Notes: generated from the sequence alone by a model not told the origin. 64,000 nucleotides of DNA from an uncultured Roseiflexaceae bacterium (GCA_937988885.1 CALKHR010000110.1:124001-188000); one strand, 5' to 3'. Numbered from the stretch's first letter, positions 18,388 to 27,781 are shown. Numbers and translations: made by a program.

Positions 18388-19728
18388 ATGAAGTTACTTG
18401 TTCTGGGCAGTGATGGCCGTGCACACACCACAATTTGGAAGCTTTTTAATAGCACATCTGTTACTGAATTGATCTGTGCGCCCGGTAATGCCGGGACTGG
18501 CCAACTTGCGCCTAGCGCGGAGCTAGACCCCGACAATATAGCGTCTCTAGCGCATTGGGCTTTCGATGAGGGCATCGATATGATCGTGCCCACCGATAGC
18601 CGTGCCCTGCAGTTGGGCTTGGTCGATGAGGTCATCTCGCTACATATCGGCGTGTGTGGGCCTTCGCAGCGGGCGGCGTTGCTCTCGGCGAGCCGTTGCC
18701 GCGCCAAGGAGTTTATGCTGCGCCACAATCTGCCCACCGCGCCAGGCCGTGCGTTCACCGATCGGGCGACCGCCGAGAAGTTTTTGGCCACCCAACCGCT
18801 GCCTGTGATGATTAAGGCCGATCATCCTTCGGGCGGCGAGGTGGTGTACGAGGACCGCTACGCCGCGTTGGAGGGACTGCGCGAGCTGTTCGCGGCCCGT
18901 CCGCTCGATGCCGATGGCAGCGGCGGTGTGGTGATCGAGAGCTATTTGAGCGGGCCGCGCGTGGTGCTCTCGGCCTTCACCGATGGCACGACGGTGGTGC
19001 CGCTGCTGCCCGTGCGGTTGTACGATCGCTTGGAGGAGGGCGATCGCGGGCCGTTCGCGCGGGGGATGGGCGCGCACACCGGCACATCGCAGTTTGCGCA
19101 GCGTTTGGGCGCGTACCTGCACGAGAAGTTGCTGTTGCCGATTGTTGCGGCGATGAAGCAGGACGATATTGTGTACTGGGGCATTCTGGGCATCGATTGT
19201 GTGATCACGAAGAATGGCCCGCGCCTGACAGCGCTGCGCTGCACGATGCATGAGGGCGAGGCGCAGGTGGTGTTACCGCGCTTGGAGGGCGATCTGTTCC
19301 CTTGGCTTCAGGCTGCGCATACACGCCGCCTCCACGAGCTGCCCCCACCCACGTGGTCGCCGGTGGCGACGGTGGGCATTGGGTTGGTGGCCCGTGGGTA
19401 TCCGCACCATTATCCGCAGGGCGGGCCGATCACTGGCTTCGAGGCGCTGGATGAGGGGGTGTTAGCGTTCCACAGTGCGACCGAGAGCCTCAATGGATTG
19501 CGCTATACGCCGCGCGCCTTGAGTGGGCCGTTGTCGCTGAATGTGCCTGGGTTCAGCACATCGTTCGATCAGGCGTTGCCGCGCACGAGTGGCGGTTTGG
19601 TGCTGACGGTGGTGGCGCAGGGTGCGACGCTGGCGGGCGCACGGGCGCGGGCGCTGGTGAACGCCGAGCGGATTATGTTCGAGGGGCGCATGTTCCGGGG
19701 CGATATCGGCGAGAAGGAGTTTCAGTAG
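18388..19728 (+). CDS. Diverged PurD-like (GAR synthetase family) ATP-grasp protein
   Basis: This 446-residue protein aligns with phosphoribosylamine-glycine ligase (PurD) end to end. It has N-domain MKLLVLGSDGRAHTTIWKL and ICAPGNAG, ATP-grasp residues EEGDRGPFARGMGAHTG, and C-domain VGIGLVARGYPHHYPQGGPI. Key sites have drifted. The usual GSGGREHA is GSDGRAHT. The ATP-loop LAAGKGV is replaced by DHPSGGEV. The Mg-binding E-F-N-x-R-F-G-D-P-E-T-Q is LTALRCTMHEGEAQ, which loses the Glu and Asn ligands. QVVLPRLEGDL after it remains PurD-like. So this is either a non-canonical ligase or a pseudo-enzyme; a true purD is expected elsewhere in the genome. No other purine genes adjoin it. Confidence 0.78.
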   Translation: MKLLVLGSDGRAHTTIWKLFNSTSVTELICAPGNAGTGQLAPSAELDPDNIASLAHWAFDEGIDMIVPTDSRALQLGLVDEVISLHIGVCGPSQRAALLSASRCRAKEFMLRHNLPTAPGRAFTDRATAEKFLATQPLPVMIKADHPSGGEVVYEDRYAALEGLRELFAARPLDADGSGGVVIESYLSGPRVVLSAFTDGTTVVPLLPVRLYDRLEEGDRGPFARGMGAHTGTSQFAQRLGAYLHEKLLLPIVAAMKQDDIVYWGILGIDCVITKNGPRLTALRCTMHEGEAQVVLPRLEGDLFPWLQAAHTRRLHELPPPTWSPVATVGIGLVARGYPHHYPQGGPITGFEALDEGVLAFHSATESLNGLRYTPRALSGPLSLNVPGFSTSFDQALPRTSGGLVLTVVAQGATLAGARARALVNAERIMFEGRMFRGDIGEKEFQ

Positions 19729-19902
19729 GCGGTCGGCAGACGGCCACCCTGCCCGAGGGGAGCGAATCGCGCGATAGAGCCTCATTCTGGCATGACACCT
19801 GGCGCTGCGGCTGAGGCGAGGGTGGCGATACTTGCGCCAGCAGAATCACAACACGCTGTTGTTGAGGCGAGTTCGCCTGCGGTAGCGCATCCGAAGATCG
19901 TT

Positions 19903-19935
19903 GAAGCGCCTGTACTGGGATGGTACAGGCGCTTC
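19903..19935. terminator. Hairpin terminator between PurD-like gene and subtilase
   Basis: GAAGCGCCTGTA (19903-19914) pairs perfectly with TACAGGCGCTTC (19924-19935) across a nine-base loop, between convergent stops. On either strand a short T-containing tail follows. Confidence 0.6.
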
Positions 19936-19950
19936 GTGTTGGTGTGGCGT

Positions 19951-22053
19951 TTAGCGGAGGCCGCGCAAGGCGGCGAACTCGTTGCCCAGCAGGCCGAGCA
20001 GAACGCCATCGGGGCCGTGATCCTCGAAGCGCGCCCGCTCGAACCATTGGGTGACGTAGGGCATGCCGTTGCTCGAGATTTCGATCTGCGGTTCGGAGAG
20101 CGGTTGGCCGAAGAGGGCCAGGCTTTCGGCTTCGCTCTTGCCTGCGCGCCCGTCAAACTCAAGGCCGTGCGAGCGCCAGTAGCTGAGGAATGGCTCACAG
20201 AGGCTGTGGCCGGTGGCCTCGAAGTATTGGCAGCCGCTTTGTGGCTGGCCTTTGGGGAAGGTGAACCAGTCGCGCCCGTTCATTTCGAGCATGTTGATGC
20301 CGACGCGGCTGAGCAGGATGTTGTAGGGCGGCGCGTTCTCGGGGTGCTGTTCGAGGCGGTGGCGCTCGAAGTATTGCACGACGTATTCGTTGCCATCCTC
20401 GCCCCGCTCGACGAACGCTTCGCTGATCGGGTAGCCGAAGATCGGCAGGCCGCCGTTGGCTTGCCAGTAGCTGAGGAATGCGCCGCGCAGGGTGTGGCCC
20501 GTTTCTGGAAAGTAGCGCGCACCGTCGGTCGGCGGCGGGACGGGCTGGAAGTACTGGTTGGCGGCGCCACCACCGACAATGGCGTTGCCGATATGGAAAT
20601 CGACCGTGACGACGCTCAGGGCAGTGCCGCTGACCCACACTTCCTGGGGCGCTGCGCTGATGCCCTGCCCGCTGATGCTGACGATGTAGAGGCCCGCTGG
20701 CAACGAGCCGAAGCTGTAGAAGCCGCTGGCATCGGTTTGGGTCTGCTGCCCGGTGTTGAGTGCGACGGTGACGCCTGCGCCCGCGCCGATCACACGGCCC
20801 TGGATGCGCGAACTGCTGAGGACGTTGGGATCAGCGGCCATCTGCACGGCGCGCAGTAGGTTGAGCCGTCCGTAGCCGCTCTGGTCGTCTTTGCCGGGCG
20901 TGAGGATGTCGTCGGTGCTAGCCAGCAGGATGTCGGCGATCTGATCGGCGCTCAGGTCGGGCCGCAGGGTGAGGATGAGCGCCGCTGCGCCTGCGACGTA
21001 GGGGCAGGCCGCCGAGGTGCCATTGGATGGGCCGTAGGTGTCACCTTGACTGGGAGTCCAGATGGTGCTCCAGACGCCGACGCCCGGTGCGGCGATGTCG
21101 ACGAAGTCGCCCGTGGTGGAGAAGCCGGTGACTTGGTCGCTAGGCGTAGTGGCCGAGACGGCGAGCACGCCAGGGTAGGCGGCGGGGTAGTTCGGGCGGT
21201 TGCCGTCGGCTTGGCCGTTGCCGGATGCGGCAATCAGCAGGGCGTTGCGCTCGCGGGCGTAAGTGACGGCATCGCGCAGCACTTGGGAGTCCTCGGGGCC
21301 ACCAAGGCTCATGCTGATGATGCGCGCGCCCTGATCAACGGCCCAGCGGATGCCCGCAGCGATATTGGCATCTGCGCCCTGGCCCCGCCGATTCAGCACT
21401 TTGACGGGGAGGATCTTGCAGTTCCAGCAGACACCCGCAATGCCTTCGCCGTTGTTGGCGTGGGCGGCGGCGACGCCTGCCGTGTAGGTGCCGTGGCCCT
21501 CGTCATCGCTGGCGTCGGAGTCGCGGTTGGCGAAGTCGTAGCCAGGCAGGACTTTGCCCTTGAGGTCGGGGTGCGAACTGGAGACGCCCGTGTCGAGCAG
21601 GGCGATCACGATCTCGCCGCCGGTGGTGATGTCCCACGCTTCAAAGGCTTGGATCTGACGCAAGGCCCACTGCTGGCTGGCGATTGGGTCGTTGGTGGTG
21701 CGCATCAGGGTGCGGATGTAGTTCGGCTCGGCGTACTCCACGGCGGGATGCGCGGCGAGTTGTTGGGCGAGCGCGTGGATGTTGCGGTCGTGCCGCACGG
21801 TGATCTGGTAGGTTTGGCTGGCATCGCCAAGCGAGGTTGCGGTTTCGGCGCCAATGCTGCGCAGGCTTGCGTTCAAGCTAGCAACCTGTGCCCCAAACGC
21901 TTGGCCGTGTTGGTTGAGCGAGATGCTTGGCTTGAACTTGACGATCAGTTCGCCGGGCACGGCATTGGCGGGGGTGAGCGATGCGGCATCGAGTTGCGCG
22001 GGAAGGAATGTGAGCAGGAGGGCAAAACTCAGCACGTAGAATAAACGCTTCAT
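19951..22053 (-). CDS. Secreted subtilase (S8) with carboxypeptidase-regulatory-like domain and two FPETGH repeats
   Basis: This 700-residue secreted protease starts with a signal peptide (MKRLFYVLSFALLLTFLPAQLDA). An I9-like propeptide follows (ELIVKFKP, then HPAVEYAEPNYI), then the S8 catalytic domain with Asp in ALLDTGVSSSHPDL, His in DEGHGTYTAG and Ser in NGTSAACPYVAGA. Next is a short beta domain (RIQGRVIGAGAGVTVALNTG, then DASGFYSFGSLPAGLYIV), which is CarboxypepD_reg-like. The last 190 residues are two copies of a repeat: RYFPETGHTLRGAFLSYW...VQYFERHRLE from about residue 511 and YFEATGHSLCEPFLSYW...TQWFERARFE from about 604. The ATG at 22053 has GAGGAG upstream. It probably digests external protein, consistent with a predatory or saprophytic lifestyle (inference). 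Confidence 0.92.
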   Translation of the reverse strand: MKRLFYVLSFALLLTFLPAQLDAASLTPANAVPGELIVKFKPSISLNQHGQAFGAQVASLNASLRSIGAETATSLGDASQTYQITVRHDRNIHALAQQLAAHPAVEYAEPNYIRTLMRTTNDPIASQQWALRQIQAFEAWDITTGGEIVIALLDTGVSSSHPDLKGKVLPGYDFANRDSDASDDEGHGTYTAGVAAAHANNGEGIAGVCWNCKILPVKVLNRRGQGADANIAAGIRWAVDQGARIISMSLGGPEDSQVLRDAVTYARERNALLIAASGNGQADGNRPNYPAAYPGVLAVSATTPSDQVTGFSTTGDFVDIAAPGVGVWSTIWTPSQGDTYGPSNGTSAACPYVAGAAALILTLRPDLSADQIADILLASTDDILTPGKDDQSGYGRLNLLRAVQMAADPNVLSSSRIQGRVIGAGAGVTVALNTGQQTQTDASGFYSFGSLPAGLYIVSISGQGISAAPQEVWVSGTALSVVTVDFHIGNAIVGGGAANQYFQPVPPPTDGARYFPETGHTLRGAFLSYWQANGGLPIFGYPISEAFVERGEDGNEYVVQYFERHRLEQHPENAPPYNILLSRVGINMLEMNGRDWFTFPKGQPQSGCQYFEATGHSLCEPFLSYWRSHGLEFDGRAGKSEAESLALFGQPLSEPQIEISSNGMPYVTQWFERARFEDHGPDGVLLGLLGNEFAALRGLR

Positions 22054-22373
22054 CAAACTCCTCGCTATGGCAAACATCTATTGGGCCATTCGAGCACAGA
22101 AGGATCATGGTATCATGATGTGTTCTGTGCATTTGTTCGAATCAGTATGGGGTGTACTGATTGAGAAGGGTGGGAAACCTACATTGTTGTTTGTAGAGAT
22201 GCACACCACGTATGGGCGATAGAGAGGATATGCGCTGCTATTCGTCCATAACTACATTCTACCTGTTAGCTCTTGACGGTGCAAGAAGGTCGATTGACGA
22301 CATAGTAGCAAACTGGTATAGTCACGATCGGCGACGCTAGCAGGTTCTTCAGCGCCACAAATCAGGTGAGTGT
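22054..22373. other. Divergent intergenic region, 320 bases
   Basis: It lies between the divergent subtilase and Nudix genes. A TGGTATCAT box at 22108-22116 on the + strand is a weak candidate for the Nudix promoter, with a 258-base leader. No gene is seen. Confidence 0.4.
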
Positions 22374-22871
22374 ATGATCGTTCAACGTATCTCTTCAGCA
22401 CCACACCTCATGTTGCCAAAGATGGCGCGCGCTCCGCAGCATAACGATGCTAGTAAAACGCACATTCGAGCAGTGGGTGGGGTGGTTTACCGCTGGCATA
22501 TGGGTCGGCTGGAGTTGTTGCTGATCCGCAAGCGGCATGGGTACTGGACACTTCCGAAGGGGAAACTGAAGAAGCACGAGAGCGATAGCGATGGGTTGAT
22601 TCGCGAATTGCGCGAGGAGACTGGTATCGGTGGCGATATCGAGCAGTGTGTCCAACAGGTGCGCTATTGCATCGAGAAGAAGGGCAAACTGCGCGATAAA
22701 ACGGTCACGTACTATTTGGTCTGCGCGGAACAGGGCGAGTTGTGCCCTGGCGTGCACGAGGGCATCGAGTTGCTGCGTTGGTTCCCGATCCAGGCCGCGC
22801 TGCGGCGGCTGCGGCGCGCTCGGCTGCGCTGGATCGTCCGTTCGGCACGTTCGATGTTGATGGACGCTTGA
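22374..22871 (+). CDS. Nudix hydrolase
   Basis: This 165-residue Nudix protein hydrolyses a nucleoside diphosphate linked to another group. The Nudix box GKLKKHESDSDGLIRELREE plus TGI fits GX5EX7REUXEEXGU exactly and is preceded by HGYWTLPKGKL. The region VGGVVYRWHMGRLELLLIRKRH plus LPKGKLKKHE resembles diadenosine-polyphosphate or NDP-X hydrolases with a WxLPKG motif (MutT/Ap4A type). The 30-residue N-terminal lead is poorly conserved in character, and a later start is possible. The ATG at 22374 has AGGTGAG upstream. The substrate is not predictable from sequence alone. Confidence 0.9.
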   Translation: MIVQRISSAPHLMLPKMARAPQHNDASKTHIRAVGGVVYRWHMGRLELLLIRKRHGYWTLPKGKLKKHESDSDGLIRELREETGIGGDIEQCVQQVRYCIEKKGKLRDKTVTYYLVCAEQGELCPGVHEGIELLRWFPIQAALRRLRRARLRWIVRSARSMLMDA

Positions 22872-23009
22872 ACACACTCCTAGCCAAACTTGTTTGTTCA
22901 CTAGATTGTTATCTTCTGGCTAGGCAAATCCGTACGGAGGAACTATTGCCCAACGAAGAGCGAGCAAGCCATAATACCTCCAACACAACGTGTGACACAA
23001 GGAGGGATT

Positions 23010-24959
23010 ATGCGTCTTTGTTATTATGGTTTGCTTGTTCTCGTCTTTGTGGTTAGCAGTTGTTTCTCTCCCTCGGCCCAAGCAACCCACTTGAGTGCAG
23101 TGAGCGCTCCTGTGCTCAAATGGCAATACGCTGGCTGCAACCAGCCACCCCATTATTGCGATGTCGGTTGGTACGCCTCCCCCGCTGTTGCTGATCTCGA
23201 TAAGGATGGAAAGCCCGAGGTGCTGTGGGCCAATCACGATCTGTTCGCCATCAACGGCGAGGATGGCACGGTGCAGTGGTCCGCAGATGGCAGCGCACGG
23301 TCGTGGCCGGGCATTGTGGTGGCCGATCTGACGGGCGACGGCACGCTTGAGGTGGTAGTTGGCCGTGGAAGCAATCAGGTCACGGTCTACTCCAACACTG
23401 GCGCGGTGCTGTGGACCCGCAACCCGTTCAGCGGTGGCGAGGTGCGCACGCTGGCAGTCGATGACCTTGATGGCGATGGCTCGTTGGAGGTGATCGTGGG
23501 GCGCGCCTCCAGTGGCGGCACCAACCAGATCAACGTGTACCAGGCCAATGGCACGCAGCGCCCCGGCTGGCCCGCCCGCCGCAACGGCGAGCCAGGCTAC
23601 GGCGCGGGAATGTACAACCAGAATCTGGCGATCGCCGATCTCAACAAGGATGGCCAGAAGGAGCTCTTCGCGCCCACCGATGTGCACTACATCACCGCGC
23701 TCGCGCCGAACGGCAACCAGTTACCCGCACACTCGATGTACGGCCCCAACAAGGTCTGGAGCGAGGTCGGCGTGCATGTGCTGCACGAGATCGACCTGCA
23801 GGGCTACGCCGATTGTGGCGGGAGCAACCTGGCCCGCGCGCTCCGCCCGAACTTTGCCAATGCCGCCCCCTCGATCGCCGATATGGATGGCGACGGCACG
23901 CTGGAACTAGTGGTGCTAGGCGATGTCTACGATTGTGGCGTCGGCGACCCCGAGGGCGATCTCTACTACCTGCCCTGGATCTTCAAGCTCGACCGCACCC
24001 GTTGGAGCGGCAGCGGCTTCGACTGGACAGTGCTGCCCGCGCCAGCGCCCAACAGCGGTCCGCTCACGCAGGGCAACTACAGCTTGATCGAGGATGCGGT
24101 GATGAACGCGGTGCTGGCCGATCTGGATGGCGACGGTCGGCGCGAGATCATCTATCCCTCCTACGATGGGCGCGTTCACGCATACTGGCTCGATAAGACG
24201 CAGCACGGCAACTGGCCGTTCGATGTGCCGGGCAGCGGCATCCGCTTCGCCTCCGAGCCGATCGTGGTCGATATCGACAACGATGGTAAGGCCGAGGTGA
24301 TCTTCACTTCGTGGCCCGAGAAGGGCAAGGGCTTGGTTGGGCAGTTGCACATTCTCGATTATCTGGGCAACCAACTGCACGCGGTGAATCTGCCCGCGCC
24401 GGGCTACAACGGCAACTGGAACGGCGGCTTGGGCGCGCCCACCATAGCCAACATCGACGCCGACCCGGATCTCGAGATCGTGGTGGGCACCAGCCGGAGC
24501 GGCTTGGTGGCGTATGATCTGCCCGGCAGTGCGAATGCGCGGATTCTGTGGGGCACAGGGCGTGGCAACCAGCAGCGCACGGGTCTCGCGCCCACCGTAG
24601 CCACACCAGCCGCGTTGACCTTGAGCACAACGCATCCCGCCAAGGCCATCCAAGCGGGCGGGAGCGCCAGTTACACGCTGCAGGTGGGTGGCACGGGCAC
24701 CGGGACGGTGACGCTCAGCGCCAGCGCCGTGAGCGGCCCCGCACCGCTGCCGACCGTGCAACTCACGCCCACCAGCCTCACCTCGCTGCCCGGGCAGGTC
24801 ACGCTGACGCTGACCGATAAACACGCGGCTGGCCCGCTGATACCGGGCGTGGCATATCAAATCACCGTCACGGCGACGCGAGGGGGCAACAGCCAAAAGC
24901 TCACCTTGAACCTGCTGGTTGGCGGCACAAGAGCCTACACGCCGATCATCAGCAAGTGA
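23010..24959 (+). CDS. Secreted FG-GAP/VCBS beta-propeller protein
   Basis: This 649-residue exported protein starts with a signal peptide MRLCYYGLLVLVFVVSSCFSPSAQA; VVSSC could alternatively be a lipobox. About seven FG-GAP/VCBS blades follow with calcium-binding DxDxDG loops: ADLDKDGKPEVL, ADLTGDGTLEVV, DDLDGDGSLEVI, ADLNKDGQKELF, ADMDGDGTLELV, ADLDGDGRREII, VDIDNDGKAEVI and NIDADPDLEIV. A Thr-rich Ig-like beta domain ends the protein (ALTLSTTHPAKAIQAGGSASY...LTLNLLVGG), and the final residues AYTPIISK resemble the short tail on the subtilase at the end of the window. It is probably a cell-surface adhesin or binding protein. The ATG at 23010 follows AAGGAGG; the open frame starts six codons earlier. 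Confidence 0.88.
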   Translation: MRLCYYGLLVLVFVVSSCFSPSAQATHLSAVSAPVLKWQYAGCNQPPHYCDVGWYASPAVADLDKDGKPEVLWANHDLFAINGEDGTVQWSADGSARSWPGIVVADLTGDGTLEVVVGRGSNQVTVYSNTGAVLWTRNPFSGGEVRTLAVDDLDGDGSLEVIVGRASSGGTNQINVYQANGTQRPGWPARRNGEPGYGAGMYNQNLAIADLNKDGQKELFAPTDVHYITALAPNGNQLPAHSMYGPNKVWSEVGVHVLHEIDLQGYADCGGSNLARALRPNFANAAPSIADMDGDGTLELVVLGDVYDCGVGDPEGDLYYLPWIFKLDRTRWSGSGFDWTVLPAPAPNSGPLTQGNYSLIEDAVMNAVLADLDGDGRREIIYPSYDGRVHAYWLDKTQHGNWPFDVPGSGIRFASEPIVVDIDNDGKAEVIFTSWPEKGKGLVGQLHILDYLGNQLHAVNLPAPGYNGNWNGGLGAPTIANIDADPDLEIVVGTSRSGLVAYDLPGSANARILWGTGRGNQQRTGLAPTVATPAALTLSTTHPAKAIQAGGSASYTLQVGGTGTGTVTLSASAVSGPAPLPTVQLTPTSLTSLPGQVTLTLTDKHAAGPLIPGVAYQITVTATRGGNSQKLTLNLLVGGTRAYTPIISK

Positions 24960-25058
24960 CACTCCCCCGCGAAAGGCGATAAGGATGGGTTGCGCGTAAC
25001 AATCCATCCTCATCACAGAACACACTCTTTGCTGGATTTGGAAGAGCACGCAACACAA

Positions 25059-25093
25059 AGGCGGTTGGCCCGACGATGCGCAGCCAACCGCCT
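25059..25093. terminator. Hairpin terminator between FG-GAP gene and histidine kinase
   Basis: AGGCGGTTGGC (25059-25069) pairs perfectly with GCCAACCGCCT (25083-25093). GTTTC follows on the + strand and TTTG on the - strand. It sits between convergent stops and may work in both directions. Confidence 0.65.
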
Positions 25094-25116
25094 GTTTCGC
25101 ACTGGAACGGCCTCAA

Positions 25117-27396
25117 TTAGAGATCGGGAAGCGGCTCCTCGGGCTGCTCCAGCGGCAGCGCCACATAGAACGTACTGCCCTGCTCCAACTGGCTCTCGAC
25201 CCAGATCGCGCCGCCGTGACGCGTCACAAACTCGTGGCTGAGGTACAAGCCCAGGCCAAGCCCCTCGCCCTGCCGCTCTTGGCCCCGCGCGTAGCGCTTG
25301 AACAAACGCGATGCCTGCTCCGCCGAGATGCCCGAGCCCTGATCTTGCACCCAAATCAGCGCCATCAGTTCATCTTCGTACTGTTTCTCCTGCCAGCCCG
25401 GCATATTCTCTGCGAACAGCGGATGGTGCTTGGCGATGCGACTCGCCCATTCCAGCGTGAGGCCCACCGAGATCGTGGTCGAGGGCGGGCTGTAGCGAAT
25501 GGCGTTGTTGATCAGGTTGGTCAGCACCTGGCGAATACGCAGCGGATCACACACCACCATCAACTCTTGGCGGTTCGATTCGAGGCCCAAATCGCGATCC
25601 CCGCTCGAAGGGCGCTGCTGCTCGATCACCTGCTCGGTGAGCATCACCAAGTTCACGCGTTGGAAACTGAGGTGGAACTGGCCCGCGTCCAGACGCGACA
25701 CGTCGAGCAAGTTATCGACCATCCGCAGCATATGCGTGACCTGTTGGGCGAGAATGTGCAGGCCGCGCAGTTCGGGCGAATCTTCCTCGCAGCGCCGCTG
25801 TTCGCGCCGCACCAGCAGATCGGCGTAGCCGCGCACCGCCGCCAACGGGCTACGCAGTTCGTGAGCCGCCACGGCCAAGAAATCGTCCTTGGCTCGTTCG
25901 AGTTTCTGGCTGGTCGTGATATCGCGGAACACCACCACGGCGCCCTCGATCATATCCTGATCGTCGTAGACGGGCGCGCCACTGAAGCTCATCACGCTAT
26001 CCTGGCCGCTCGCGCCGCGCAACAACACGCGGTAATCGTGAAACACCTCGCCTGCGAGCGCCCGCGCCGTGGGCAAGCGATCCATCGGCAGCGCTTCGCC
26101 TTCGAGGTCGCGAATGGCGTAGAAATCCGACATTTCGCTGAGCGGCTGCTGATAGGGGATGTGTTCAAGCGAAAGCAAGGCCCGCGCCATTTCGTTCGCC
26201 AAGAGCAGGCTGCCCTGACCATCGTAGAGCATCACGCCCTCGGCGATGCTGTCGATCACGGCGCGCAACTTGCGGCGCTCGATCTGGCTGTCCTGATACA
26301 GGATAACGTTGGCGATCGCGAAGCCGATCGAGTTGCCCATCGTCATCAGCGAGGGGATATCGACGCGCTCGTACAGCGTCGCATCGCCGTAGATGCTGAT
26401 CACACCCACAACGGTGCCACCAGCGAGCAACGGCAGGTGCACACAACTGCTCAGCCCTGCCTCCAGCAGCACCTCCTCGCCATGTTCGGCGATCAACGGG
26501 CGACGGATGGGCTGGCCGTAGCGCACCGCCTCCTCGCTCGAAGCGTCGCTCACTGGAATATTGTTCTGTTGCTGCACGAATTCACGGGGCAAATCGCGAT
26601 ACGCGCCGATCGTCAGCGTGGAACGGGCCGGATCAAGCAGCAGCAGCGCGCCCGACGTGCTGTTGACCACGTTCAGCGTGACATCGAGCACATTGCTCAT
26701 CAATTCATCGAGATCGGCTGCCGTACTCACCACAGTGCTGATCGCGCCGAGCGCCTCTAGGCGGCGCTGCTGAGCCTGCATTTGAGCGTGCAGTTGGGCG
26801 TTCTTGATCGCGCCAGCCACCAAGTTAGCGAATGTCTGAAGCACTTGCAAGTCAGGGTGGCGTAACGAGGGCGGTAGGCCGAGGTTGAGCAGTTCTAGCA
26901 CGCCGATAATCTGGTTGCCTGTGCGCAAGGGCAACAGCACAGCCGTCAACTCGCGTGGGAGCAGTTCGAGGAATTGGCGCAGATCGGCGTGCGCGCTCTG
27001 GTTGGTGCGGCCCGTCATCTCGCGGTAGCGGCCACGGCCCTCCACCAGAATCGGCTCGCCACGCTGTAGAACCACACCCGCCAGACCGATGCCCGGGCGC
27101 AACCGCAGGCGCATCAGCAGTTCGCGGTTGGCATCGAAATCGAGCCCATACATCGAGACGACACGCAGTGCGTTCTGCTGCCGATCATACAGCCAAAGTA
27201 AGCCAGCCTGAACCGCAGGCACGACTTCAACGACATGTTGAGTCAAACCTATAAACAGTTCCTCGGGATCAAGCACCGACGTCAAATAAGACGAAACGCT
27301 TAGCAGATTCGTCAGCACTTCACCACGTCGCTCGGCTTCATTCGCCCGCAGACGTTGCGGGTTCGTGCCATTTTTCGTTGTTGGCTCAACACTCAT
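25117..27396 (-). CDS. GAF-GAF-PAS sensor histidine kinase
   Basis: This 759-residue soluble sensor kinase has no membrane segments. Two GAF domains (about residues 40-195 and 210-370) are followed by a PAS domain (about 375-495, with VVVFRDITTSQKLERAKDDF linking out). The HisKA H-box is AVAAHELRSPLAAVRGYADLL, with phospho-acceptor His. A HATPase domain has the N box VLTNLINNAIRYSP, G1 WVQDQGSGIS and G2 GEGLGLGLYLSHEFVTRHGG. The ligand is unknown. No response regulator adjoins, so it is an orphan kinase by position; a receiver-only protein lies 28 kb away at 55.9 kb. A strong extended -10 lies 39 bases upstream. Confidence 0.92.
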   Translation of the reverse strand: MSVEPTTKNGTNPQRLRANEAERRGEVLTNLLSVSSYLTSVLDPEELFIGLTQHVVEVVPAVQAGLLWLYDRQQNALRVVSMYGLDFDANRELLMRLRLRPGIGLAGVVLQRGEPILVEGRGRYREMTGRTNQSAHADLRQFLELLPRELTAVLLPLRTGNQIIGVLELLNLGLPPSLRHPDLQVLQTFANLVAGAIKNAQLHAQMQAQQRRLEALGAISTVVSTAADLDELMSNVLDVTLNVVNSTSGALLLLDPARSTLTIGAYRDLPREFVQQQNNIPVSDASSEEAVRYGQPIRRPLIAEHGEEVLLEAGLSSCVHLPLLAGGTVVGVISIYGDATLYERVDIPSLMTMGNSIGFAIANVILYQDSQIERRKLRAVIDSIAEGVMLYDGQGSLLLANEMARALLSLEHIPYQQPLSEMSDFYAIRDLEGEALPMDRLPTARALAGEVFHDYRVLLRGASGQDSVMSFSGAPVYDDQDMIEGAVVVFRDITTSQKLERAKDDFLAVAAHELRSPLAAVRGYADLLVRREQRRCEEDSPELRGLHILAQQVTHMLRMVDNLLDVSRLDAGQFHLSFQRVNLVMLTEQVIEQQRPSSGDRDLGLESNRQELMVVCDPLRIRQVLTNLINNAIRYSPPSTTISVGLTLEWASRIAKHHPLFAENMPGWQEKQYEDELMALIWVQDQGSGISAEQASRLFKRYARGQERQGEGLGLGLYLSHEFVTRHGGAIWVESQLEQGSTFYVALPLEQPEEPLPDL

Positions 27397-27434
27397 ATTT
27401 GGTCCGAGGGTTTTGGGCAGGGCTATTACAAGCG

Positions 27435-27443
27435 ATTATAGCA
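27435..27443 (-). promoter_or_regulatory. Extended -10 (TGCTATAAT) for the histidine kinase
   Basis: The minus strand reads TGCTATAAT, a perfect match to TGnTATAAT, 39 bases upstream of the kinase ATG. No matching -35 is seen at 16-18 bases. Confidence 0.55.
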
Positions 27444-27781
27444 TGGGGCGCAAACAAACGAAAGCTCTCTATTTCCTATCGTAATCATCGAAACATCATT
27501 CAAGTATCGTTCAGCCGTTTTAGTGCTTATTCGGCATAAGAAAGCGCTTTCCCGCTTACTTTACCCACAACTCAGCGCTTATCGGCATATTTCACTTGTA
27601 AATATATTCTAAGACCACATCAGTGCGATTCTTCCATTTTATCATAAAGCATCGCAGCCCCTCGCGAACCAATAGTTTACAACAAAAAAGCATATAGGCC
27701 GAACAACCTATACGCAAACGTCACCAACCTGCTTATACGACAATCGAACGAAGCTCTCACATAGCACAATCCCCGAAATAA

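Noticed and set aside
23916..25058. 380-codon open frame antisense to the FG-GAP protein
   Set aside because: Shadow frame opposite regular DxDxDG repeats; no signal, domain or ribosome site.
25216..26760. 514-codon open frame antisense to the histidine kinase
   Set aside because: Composition is dominated by His, Gln and Arg, with no domain; it is the codon-bias mirror of the kinase gene.
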